Below, in pieces: positions 51,709 through 58,489 of a stretch of DNA of 64,000 bases. Both the position numbers and the translations under genes were made by a program. The notes beneath the pieces are model-generated. The model worked only from the letters and a program-made list of their open reading frames with translations, did not search any database and had not been told where the DNA came from. Every line of letters begins with the position of its first letter. Within the stretch, counting starts at the first letter, position 1. Source of the stretch: CAZTHK01 sp964613215 (lineage in GTDB: Bacteria; Krumholzibacteriota; Krumholzibacteriia; Krumholzibacteriales; CAZTHK01); assembly GCA_964613215.1 (NCBI GenBank), contig CAZTHK010000015.1, forward strand, positions 1-64,000, in the 5' to 3' direction.

Positions 51709-53142
51709 TTATTCTCCATCGTTGCCAATTTCATTATCCGTAGTCATTTGGCTGATTTTAATAACCGTGGCCTCTCCGGTTTCAGAGGTTACCCTGCTTC
51801 TTTCGGCAGTAACCACGCCGGGAACCCAGATAATTCCACCGGCATCTTCGAATACAGGTATTCTGTCTCTCTGGCGCAGGGGAATTTTACGGTCGATGAA
51901 TATATCGCTCAGCCTCTTTCTTCCCCTCATTCCCAGGGGAACCAGTTTATCCCCCGGCTTCCTTTTTCTCACTTTCAAGGGAAATTCAATATCGCCGAAC
52001 CATCCTTCATCCGGTCCCGAATTTAATCCGTAATTGCCGTTTATATGTATTTTTTCTATGCTTACCCGGATCTGCCTTTCCGGTAAGGAGTATTTGCCGC
52101 TGCCTGGAAGTGAGGCTTCATCTTCTCTCCCGGTTTGCTGGAATGTCTTTCTATTTCTGGTTACTATTATATTCTGCTGTTCCCTGAACAATCTTATTCC
52201 ATGGGGGAGGTGAAGTTCCCGGCCTGAGTGGCCTTCCCGGATAAGCTTTTTGATTGAATCGAAGTGGGATTTATTAAAATCCTGATAGATATCGAATCTT
52301 TCCCTGAGCAGATTATCCACAAGAAGATACACCCGGAAACCATCCCATGAGGATATCTCTTTAATGGGAATGCTGACCGATCCGTCCCTCTCTTCCCTGA
52401 TATGTATTTTCTCCATGGTATCCTGAAGACTCTCCAGTGCTCCGGATATATTCTCTCCGAGCCTGAGGATGGAATTCCGGATGGAGGGATTGAATTTATC
52501 CTTCAAATAGGGAATAAGAACGTTTCTGATCCTGTTTCTCATATAGCTGGTATCCAGATTGCTCCGGTCGATGGCGTAATCGATCTTCTCTTCCTCCAGA
52601 TGCCGGATAAGTTGGCTGCGCCTGCAGGAGAGTAGTGGACGGATGAATGGTCCCCTCCTCGACGGCATTCCGGCAAGACCTCTCAATCCTGTGCCTCTGA
52701 TGATGTTATGCAGTATGGTTTCAATCTGGTCGTCGGCAGTGTGCCCCAGGGCTATGGTATCGGAGCCACTATCCCTGAGGATATCCCGGAAAAACCTGTA
52801 TCTTAGTTTTCTGGCGGTTTCTTCCAGTCCCATCTTCTGATTTTCAGCCTCCCGGGGAACCGGGGCCCCGCCGGTGATCAGTCTGACCCCCAGACGGGAG
52901 GCGGTTTTCTCCACCAGTTCCTTCTCCCGGTCGGTTTCGGGCCTGATTCCGTGATGGAAGAAGGCGGCAGCCAGTTGGTAGCCGAAGTATCTGGAAAGTT
53001 TGTCCATTATGGAGAGGAGGGCCATGGAATCCGGCCCGCCGGAGACAGCTGCGATTACGCCGGTACGGTTGAGCAGAAGTTTATTGTTCTCAATCCATTC
53101 TTTTACCTGTTGGATACAACTCATTGGTTCAGATATTTCCAT
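51709..53142 (-). CDS. tilS: tRNA(Ile)-lysidine synthase
   Basis: TilS changes C34 of tRNA-Ile(CAU) to lysidine so that it reads AUA. The 477-residue protein has the N-type PP-loop AAVSGGPDSMALL near residue 30, FFHHGIRPE, GHTADDQIETILHNIIRGTG split around residue 135, then a substrate-binding domain and a C-terminal domain (RKPGDKLVPLGMRGRKRL). First protein gene of the operon; the ribosome-binding site is poor. A tRNA with CAU anticodon lies 31 bases upstream on the same strand. Confidence 0.93.
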   Translation of the reverse strand: MEISEPMSCIQQVKEWIENNKLLLNRTGVIAAVSGGPDSMALLSIMDKLSRYFGYQLAAAFFHHGIRPETDREKELVEKTASRLGVRLITGGAPVPREAENQKMGLEETARKLRYRFFRDILRDSGSDTIALGHTADDQIETILHNIIRGTGLRGLAGMPSRRGPFIRPLLSCRRSQLIRHLEEEKIDYAIDRSNLDTSYMRNRIRNVLIPYLKDKFNPSIRNSILRLGENISGALESLQDTMEKIHIREERDGSVSIPIKEISSWDGFRVYLLVDNLLRERFDIYQDFNKSHFDSIKKLIREGHSGRELHLPHGIRLFREQQNIIVTRNRKTFQQTGREDEASLPGSGKYSLPERQIRVSIEKIHINGNYGLNSGPDEGWFGDIEFPLKVRKRKPGDKLVPLGMRGRKRLSDIFIDRKIPLRQRDRIPVFEDAGGIIWVPGVVTAERSRVTSETGEATVIKISQMTTDNEIGNDGE

Positions 53143-53172
53143 GGGTAATAATGGTCCGGACAGGTCAATTTA

Positions 53173-53249
53173 TGGTGGCGGTGCAGGGACTCGAACCCCG
53201 GACACGTGGATTATGATTCCACTGCTCTAACCGACTGAGCTACACCGCC
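53173..53249 (-). tRNA. tRNA with CAT anticodon (tRNA-Met, possibly tRNA-Ile2)
   Basis: A 77-base cloverleaf: acceptor GGCGGTG/CACCGCC, D arm GCTC..GAGC, anticodon stem GTGGA/TCCAC with loop ATCATAA (anticodon CAT), T arm CGGGG-TTCGAGT-CCCTG, discriminator A and encoded CCA. The sequence looks like an elongator tRNA-Met. The position just before tilS leaves tRNA-Ile2(CAU), the TilS substrate, as an alternative. A TTGACA (53335-53330) lies upstream on the same strand. Confidence 0.9.
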
Positions 53250-53452
53250 ACATGATCAAATTTCTTCAGGGATGATATAATGTTAAACCTGTTCATCCCC
53301 CCTGCAAATAGTAATCGAAAAAAGTGCGTTGTCAAGTGAATATGTGAGTCTGTCAAAATCAGGGTAGATATCTCACCGGACTCGACAATCCTGAGCGGCT
53401 GTGACTGAAAAAGATCGATAATCTGCAGCTACCCTCATCTGCCACAATATTC

Positions 53453-53481
53453 TTGCAGGTTGTACATTAGTTTGTTATAGA
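53453..53481 (+). promoter_or_regulatory. Promoter of the ilvC-like/lipoprotein/gltX/tRNA operon
   Basis: TTGCAG (53453-53458), 17 bases, TATAGA (53476-53481), followed by a short leader and GGAGG before the ATG at 53511. The upstream gap 53250-53452 has the divergent tRNA promoter region and nothing else recognisable. Confidence 0.5.
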
Positions 53482-53510
53482 TTCATCGACCGGTTATATG
53501 GAGGAAATTG

Positions 53511-54494
53511 ATGAAAATATACACCAGTGAAGATGCCGACATATCTGTTCTGAGCAATTGCAGGATTGTAGTGGCTGGATACGGAAACCAGGGGCGTCCT
53601 CAGGCTCTCAATCTGCGGGATAGCGGGATGGATGTATCTGTAGCCGCCCGCCCGGGTGGTGAGGGAAGCAGAAGAGCGGAGGAGGATGGGTTCGAGGTGT
53701 ATAATATGGAAGAGGGAGCAGAGAAAGCCGATGTTCTGCTCTTCCTCCTTCCGGATGAGGTGCATAACAGGGTATACCGCCAAAAGATCGCCGGCCGGTT
53801 AAGGGAGGGAGCGGCTTTATGTTTCGCCCATGGATTTACCCTTGCATTCGGCGAGCTGGATGATGATGTTTATGATCTGATTATGGTTGCACCCAAGGGG
53901 CAGGGGAAAGCACTGAGGGAACACTACCTGGATGGTTCCGGATTGCCCTGCCTGTTAAGTGTGGAAGTAGATATAAGTGGAAGATCCCTTGATATCGCTC
54001 TGGCTCTGGCGGGAGGTTTGGGTTGCACCAGAGCAGGGGCTGTTCATACCACTGCCAGGGAGGAGGCAGTAAGCGATCTGTTCGGGGAGCAGGCGGTACT
54101 GTGCGGAGGAGTACCCGCTTTGATAAAGCGTTCCTTTCAGCTCCTGGTGAACAAGGGATTCAGTCCTGAAGTAGCTTATTTCGAGTGCCTTCATGAGCTT
54201 AAGATAATTGTGGATCTGTTGGTCAAGGAAGGGTTTTCCGGAATGAGAGAATTAATCAGCGGTACAGCGGCATACGGAAGCCTGAAGTATGGGGAAAGGA
54301 TAATCTCGGGAGAAACGGAAAGGGCATTGGATCAGCTGTTCGATTTTATAGAGAGTGGGGAATTCGCCCGGGACTGGCTGAACAGATCAGGTGATAATGC
54401 CGAACTGGAAAGATTGAAGAAGAAAGAGAGGGATCTGCCTATAGAGAAGGCGGGCAGACTGGTAAGAGCCATGTTTGACTCCGAACATAAATGA
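53511..54494 (+). CDS. ilvC: Ketol-acid reductoisomerase-like protein
   Basis: KARI converts acetolactate to dihydroxyisovalerate in valine, leucine and isoleucine synthesis. The 327-residue product has the NAD(P)-binding motif VAGYGNQGRPQALNLRDSG (His of the usual GSQGHAQA is Pro), CFAHGFTL, APKGQGKALREHY, and the metal-site residues DLFGEQAVLCGG and AYFECLHELKIIVDL, with ISGTAAYGS near the end. All metal ligands seem present. No ilvB, ilvN, ilvD or leu genes are adjacent, so it may be a diverged paralogue. Start at 53511 with GGAGG six bases before. Confidence 0.85.
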   Translation: MKIYTSEDADISVLSNCRIVVAGYGNQGRPQALNLRDSGMDVSVAARPGGEGSRRAEEDGFEVYNMEEGAEKADVLLFLLPDEVHNRVYRQKIAGRLREGAALCFAHGFTLAFGELDDDVYDLIMVAPKGQGKALREHYLDGSGLPCLLSVEVDISGRSLDIALALAGGLGCTRAGAVHTTAREEAVSDLFGEQAVLCGGVPALIKRSFQLLVNKGFSPEVAYFECLHELKIIVDLLVKEGFSGMRELISGTAAYGSLKYGERIISGETERALDQLFDFIESGEFARDWLNRSGDNAELERLKKKERDLPIEKAGRLVRAMFDSEHK

Positions 54495-54515
54495 CTAAAA
54501 CAGGAGAGAATTAAT

Positions 54516-55388
54516 ATGAAAAGGTTTTCAAGCTTGATTCTGATTGCATTAATTTCTCTGTCTCATTCTATAGGGAGTGGTTGTGGGGGCGAAGGCGAGA
54601 AAGAAGAATCCGGTGAAATGGAGAAGTTCAGGATTCCCGATTCGGTGCTCTCTCCGTACAATAAGTACAACCTGATTATTAATGAGTTCGATCCGGAGAA
54701 GGGTGGAGTGATGGCAAACAAGAATGTGGAGGTCCGGTATCCGGGAACCCAGACGGCCCGGTTTGTTTCAGATAAAATTTTCAAGATGGCGGCGGGCGGC
54801 TATGGTAAGGTTAAAAAAATTATAGGGAAACCGGCGGAGGAGAAGGTGGTGCTGGTGGGAACAAAGGATCTGGATTCATATACGTTCAGAACCGGCAAGA
54901 GCTGGTGGTATTACGGGGTACAGAGGGGCGATACCATAATTTTCGAGCCATTTAATATTATGATAAGAAGAAAAATCGCAGAGATTGCAGTTACCCAGAA
55001 GATGGCCCAGATGGCTCTCGGGAGGGTTTCGGGTGGCAAGATTCCACCCTGGCTGAGAGAGTCCGTAGCCTCCGAGGTTGCAGGAGAGCAGCTTATTCTG
55101 GAATCACAGATAGAAGAGTTCAAGGCTGAAGAGGTGAAAATAAGGTATTCTCCGGCTGAAGTAGATACCGCCCTGAAGGAGGCGGAGGATAGAAGAGAGA
55201 CCAGAATTGCATTCTGGAATGCATACAGGATGTTGGAGAAGGCGGTGGACCATTATTCTATGGATGCGGTTATAGAATTTGTAAGATTGCTGGGTAAGGG
55301 TAAGTCTCTTGATGAGGCATCCATGGAGATTTTCGGAATAAATTACGGTGATCTTCTGGACAGGGTTAGAATGGACCGGGAGGGTTAG
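54516..55388 (+). CDS. Putative lipoprotein, inactive peptidase MA-like
   Basis: A signal peptide (about residues 1-22, LILIALISLSHSIGSGCGG) ends in a lipobox-like GSGC, so the protein is probably lipid-anchored. The remainder resembles the peptidase MA (gluzincin) pattern in which a zinc helix HExxH precedes PxWLxEGxA. Here PPWLRESVASEVAGE is present, but the zinc-helix position reads AVTQKMAQM without histidines, so no protease activity is expected. It sits between the ilvC-like gene and gltX, 21 bases from each. Function unknown. Confidence 0.65.
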   Translation: MKRFSSLILIALISLSHSIGSGCGGEGEKEESGEMEKFRIPDSVLSPYNKYNLIINEFDPEKGGVMANKNVEVRYPGTQTARFVSDKIFKMAAGGYGKVKKIIGKPAEEKVVLVGTKDLDSYTFRTGKSWWYYGVQRGDTIIFEPFNIMIRRKIAEIAVTQKMAQMALGRVSGGKIPPWLRESVASEVAGEQLILESQIEEFKAEEVKIRYSPAEVDTALKEAEDRRETRIAFWNAYRMLEKAVDHYSMDAVIEFVRLLGKGKSLDEASMEIFGINYGDLLDRVRMDREG

Positions 55389-55409
55389 TACTGTAGAGGC
55401 TGGCTGTCT

Positions 55410-56984
55410 ATGTATAGTGATGATAAGTCAATAAGAGTCAGGTTCGCTCCCAGCCCCACCGGCCATCTGCATGTGGGGGGAGCAAGGACCGCACTTTTTA
55501 ATTATCTCTACGCCAGGATGGCGGGGGGTGCGTTTATCCTCAGGATAGAAGATACCGATGTGGAACGTTCAACCGAAGAGAGTTATCAGGCTATCCTGGA
55601 GGGTATGCGGTGGCTGGGACTGAATTGGGATGAGGGACCCGATACAGGGGGTAATTACGGGCCCTATCTTCAGTCGGCCCGGGATGTCCTTTATCATTCC
55701 GAGGCCAAAAAGCTGATTGACCGGGACAAGGCATACTACTGCTTCTGTACCCCTGAAGAACTGGAAGCCATGAAATTCGAGGCCCGCCAGAAGGGTCTTC
55801 CCCCCAGATATCCGGGCAAATGCCGGAATCTCTCTCCGGGTGAAGTGGAGGACAGGCTTAACCGGAATATTCCTCACGTGATACGGTTCAGAATGCCGGA
55901 GGAGGGAGAGGTCAGGTTCAGGGATAAGATAAGGGAAAATCTGACTTTCTCCAATAGTGACCTGGACGATTTTGTCCTGGTAAAGTCTGACCGTAGGCCT
56001 ACCTACAATTTTGCTGTAGTGGTGGATGACGCCCATATGAAGATTTCGCATGTGATCAGGGGTGATGACCATATCTCCAATACTCCCAGACAGATTCATC
56101 TCTACAGGGAGCTGGGTTATAAAGTGCCCAAGTTCGCACATCTGCCCATGATACTTGGTTCAGACGGGTCCAGGCTGAGCAAACGGCACGGAGCCACTTC
56201 AATTCAATATTACCGGAAAAAACATTATCTTCCCGATGCAATGGTTAACTACCTGGCTCTGCTGGGCTGGTCTTACGATGGCAAGACTGAATTGTTCAGC
56301 CGGAAGGCCCTGATCAAGAAGTTTTCCCTGAACAGGGTATCCCGGAATCCCGCCATCTTCGATATGGATAAGATGGAGTGGGTAAATGCCGAGCATTTCA
56401 AGAGGATTGATTTGAAGCAAAAGGCTATGTATGTATATGAGATACTGGAGGAAAAGGGGTATCTTCCTCCCGAATTCAAGGTTGATCTTTCTCCCGTCGA
56501 TCTTAAGGTTATCCCCGGCACCGAACCGGTAGGCGAAAACTCATGGGAGGAGCATGAGGGAATGGATTATCAGGAGTTCCAGCGACTCCTTCTGATAGTT
56601 AAGGCGCTGGGTAACAGGTTGAAGCTGCTCAAGGATGTGCCCCGCATGCTGGGATATTTCTATACCGACGATTATGAAGAGGATGAATCTGCGGTAAGAA
56701 GACATCTGCTCAGACCGGAGGTGGGCGGAAGGCTGAACGCGCTGGCGGATGAACTGGAGAAGCTCCAGTACTTTGACTATGCCTCCGCCGAGGAGGCTTT
56801 GCGTGGACTGGCAGACCGGATGGATATCCAGGCGGGAGAACTCATTCATCCCTGCAGGGTGGCATTGACCGGCAAGTCGGTTTCACCCGATATATTCTGG
56901 GTAGTAGTGTTGCTGGGAAAGAGCAAGTCAGTGGAACGGTTAAGAAGGGCGGGCTCACTTTCGGATGAAAAAGGCATCGATTAA
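55410..56984 (+). CDS. gltX: Glutamyl-tRNA synthetase
   Basis: Class I synthetase of bacterial type, 524 residues. HIGH-type motif FAPSPTGHLHVGGARTALF, ILRIEDTDVERS, and KMSKS-type GSRLSKRHGATS are clear, followed by an anticodon-binding helical C terminus. With GatD/GatE encoded in the same window, it is likely non-discriminating, charging both tRNA-Glu and tRNA-Gln with glutamate; that is inference, since no residue seen here proves it. tRNA-Gln and tRNA-Glu genes follow immediately downstream in the same transcript. Confidence 0.95.
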   Translation: MYSDDKSIRVRFAPSPTGHLHVGGARTALFNYLYARMAGGAFILRIEDTDVERSTEESYQAILEGMRWLGLNWDEGPDTGGNYGPYLQSARDVLYHSEAKKLIDRDKAYYCFCTPEELEAMKFEARQKGLPPRYPGKCRNLSPGEVEDRLNRNIPHVIRFRMPEEGEVRFRDKIRENLTFSNSDLDDFVLVKSDRRPTYNFAVVVDDAHMKISHVIRGDDHISNTPRQIHLYRELGYKVPKFAHLPMILGSDGSRLSKRHGATSIQYYRKKHYLPDAMVNYLALLGWSYDGKTELFSRKALIKKFSLNRVSRNPAIFDMDKMEWVNAEHFKRIDLKQKAMYVYEILEEKGYLPPEFKVDLSPVDLKVIPGTEPVGENSWEEHEGMDYQEFQRLLLIVKALGNRLKLLKDVPRMLGYFYTDDYEEDESAVRRHLLRPEVGGRLNALADELEKLQYFDYASAEEALRGLADRMDIQAGELIHPCRVALTGKSVSPDIFWVVVLLGKSKSVERLRRAGSLSDEKGID

Positions 56985-57027
56985 ATTTGATTTTTTATCC
57001 TTAATGTGATAAATTGCATGCGATTGC

Positions 57028-57101
57028 TGGAGAGTCGTCTAACGGCAGGACAGCTGACTCTGGATCAGCCGGTGGAGGTTCGAGTCCTCCCTCTCCAGCC
57101 A
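57028..57101 (+). tRNA. tRNA-Gln (CTG)
   Basis: A 74-base cloverleaf with acceptor TGGAGAG/CTCTCCA, D arm GTC..GAC, anticodon stem GCTGA/TCAGC, loop CTCTGGA (anticodon CTG), T arm GGAGG-TTCGAGT-CCTCC, discriminator G and encoded CCA. The first pair is U1-A72, the pair that bacterial GatCAB uses to recognise tRNA-Gln. It lies 43 bases after gltX. Confidence 0.95.
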
Positions 57102-57114
57102 AACATTTAAATAT

Positions 57115-57189
57115 GGCCCCTTAGTCTAGTGGTTAGGACGCATGGTTCTCAGCCATGAATCAGGGGTTCGACTCCCCTAGGGGCTACCA
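57115..57189 (+). tRNA. tRNA-Glu (CTC)
   Basis: A 75-base cloverleaf with acceptor GGCCCCT/AGGGGCT, anticodon stem CATGG/CCATG, loop TTCTCAG (anticodon CTC), T arm AGGGG-TTCGACT-CCCCT, discriminator A and encoded CCA. The first acceptor pair is a G1-U72 wobble. It is 13 bases after tRNA-Gln and is followed by a terminator. Confidence 0.95.
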
Positions 57190-57192
57190 GAT

Positions 57193-57235
57193 AAACTGTC
57201 CGGGAGATATATAAGTACTCTCCCGGACAGTTTTT
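57193..57235 (+). terminator. Strong rho-independent terminator of the gltX-tRNA operon
   Basis: A 15-bp perfect stem (57193-57207 with 57219-57233; core CTGTCCGGGAGA/TCTCCCGGACAG), an 11-base loop and a run of five Ts. It begins 4 bases after tRNA-Glu. The following 57240-57440 has a GGCCGG..CCGGCC dyad near 57323 and nothing else. Confidence 0.9.
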
Positions 57236-57440
57236 ATTTCTCCGGGTTTTAATTCAAATAACTGCCGGGGCATAAACAGCGGAAACCAGTATAGATCAGT
57301 ATATCCAGTGTAACCTTAGAGGGCCGGTATGCTACAGATTGTGCCGGCCACAGGTTTATAGCCGGTTTACCGTAGGATCGTAAGCTGCCTGGTTATTTTA
57401 TTCCCCTGCGGCTAACTGCCGTTTATAATCAGCAGGGGGC

Positions 57441-57617
57441 TCAAGTGGGCCCGCTGGAGGGTCCGGAGCTACCGCTGCAACTTCTGGAGAAGGACGAAAA
57501 GAGCTTCTCCACTTCAGCCGAACCGCACCGTGGGCATTTAACCTTCGAATCCGGTGACTTTACCAGTTCCTCGAACTCCTGTCCGCATTCCGGGCATTGA
57601 TATTCGAATATGGGCAT
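57441..57617 (-). CDS. FmdB-type zinc ribbon protein
   Basis: A 58-residue protein starting MPIFEYQCPECGQEFEELVK with a second CPRCGS: four cysteines (8, 11, 28, 31) form a single zinc ribbon. This is the regulatory FmdB family found widely in bacteria, named from formamidase regulation but functionally unclear. The tail is rich in Ser and Gly. AAGGGAA lies 8 bases before the ATG. It is the last gene downstream of arsR and the 29-residue peptide gene. Confidence 0.9.
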   Translation of the reverse strand: MPIFEYQCPECGQEFEELVKSPDSKVKCPRCGSAEVEKLFSSFSRSCSGSSGPSSGPT

Positions 57618-57723
57618 CTCTATTCCCTTCTCAAAGAATTAGCTGACATGGTTAACTGTCTTCATTCTCGTGCTTTTTATTCTTATTCCCGTACCGGTCC
57701 CCGGTACTGCAGCTTCCACTCAT

Positions 57724-57813
57724 TCAGGTGGGTATTCCCAACCGGGGCAGTACAAATTTCATCACCACAAAGTAGGCGACGATAAATATAACAATAGCTA
57801 TTCCTCTATTCAA
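57724..57813 (-). CDS. 29-residue putative membrane peptide coupled to ArsR
   Basis: The frame reads MNRGIAIVIFIVAYFVVMKF then VLPRLGIPT and stops: one hydrophobic helix and a short C-terminal tail. The TTG start overlaps the arsR stop by 8 bases and has a strong ribosome-binding site (GAGGAGG) inside arsR, so it is translationally coupled. I have the impression that short peptides ending in LPRLGxPT occur beside ArsR genes elsewhere, but I cannot verify this here. Function unknown. Confidence 0.65.
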   Translation of the reverse strand: MNRGIAIVIFIVAYFVVMKFVLPRLGIPT

Positions 57814-58177
57814 GACTCCTCCTCGCCTTAGAGCTGCTGTTTTCATCCTCCAGTGCTACTCTCTGCTCAATATAATCACATACCAGACGGCATATTCTCT
57901 GGGAGAGTTTTCCATTTAACCGGTAGTATACTTTTCTGTGCTCCCGCCGGGTGGAGACAATATTTTCCCCCCTGAGTATACTCAGATGCCTGGAGACATT
58001 TGCCTGGGACAGCCCGCTTTGATCTACCATCCGGGTGACATTCTTCTCCCCCTGGCACAGGATATCCAGCAGAAGGAGCCTGGAGGGATCAGCCAGAACT
58101 TTCAGGCATCTCGAAACCATTTGATATGTCGCTTCATTCCGGGTTTTTATCATATTATTTTTATCTGTCATATACAT
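57806..58177 (-). CDS. ArsR family transcriptional regulator
   Basis: A 123-residue winged helix repressor: SRCLKVLADPSRLLLLDILC, then SQANVSRHLSILRGENIVST and REHRKVYYRL. The classical arsenic or metal motif ELCVCDL is absent (CQGEKNVTRMV instead); Cys residues near 89 and 93 (RICRLVCDYI) could be redox or metal ligands. ATG 58177 or 58171 may start it; no ribosome-binding site is clear and the starts lie inside the palindrome, so a leaderless transcript is possible. Confidence 0.9.
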   Translation of the reverse strand: MYMTDKNNMIKTRNEATYQMVSRCLKVLADPSRLLLLDILCQGEKNVTRMVDQSGLSQANVSRHLSILRGENIVSTRREHRKVYYRLNGKLSQRICRLVCDYIEQRVALEDENSSSKARRSLE

Positions 58178-58190
58178 GTATAATTATATG
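58169..58190. promoter_or_regulatory. ArsR operator-like dyad
   Basis: CATATA (58169-58174) and TATATG (58185-58190) form an inverted repeat with 10 bases between, and TATACATGTATA (58171-58182) is itself a perfect palindrome. The site overlaps the arsR start. ArsR proteins bind ATA..TAT dyads at their own promoters, so autoregulation is likely. Confidence 0.5.
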
Positions 58191-58326
58191 ATAATATAAA
58201 TTGAAAGTCAAAGGAAGCCTGTGACCCGAATAACCCGGACTGCTGTAATTCCCCACAGCGCAACAGCTGGGATAAGGTCAAGAAGCTGTTTGAATAAACA
58301 GTGCTCTTGGGTGTAATCGGTGGAGA

Positions 58327-58344
58327 CAAGAGAAAATTCTCTTG
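58327..58344. promoter_or_regulatory. Perfect 18-bp inverted repeat before the GATase-like pair
   Basis: CAAGAGAA-AA-TTCTCTTG, 8-bp arms with a 2-base centre, about 145 bases upstream of the start at 58490. It could be an operator. No T-run follows. The rest of 58191-58489 shows no convincing promoter and no gene that I can support. Confidence 0.35.
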
Positions 58345-58489
58345 CCTCTGCATTTTTGTTATGCGAAAATCCGGTCTGACCATAATGGGAAAAGGGCTGG
58401 TGGTTCACCATGTCAGTTTGCAATTAAAGGACCGCCGCCTGATTCAAGGGGAGGGCCGGGGAAAATTGGTTCATTTACAGTAGATAACC

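Noticed and set aside
58301..58483. 60-codon frame just before the first GATase-like gene
   Set aside because: No ribosome-binding site, no recognisable similarity, and it contains the palindrome at 58327-58344; a real small gene cannot be ruled out.
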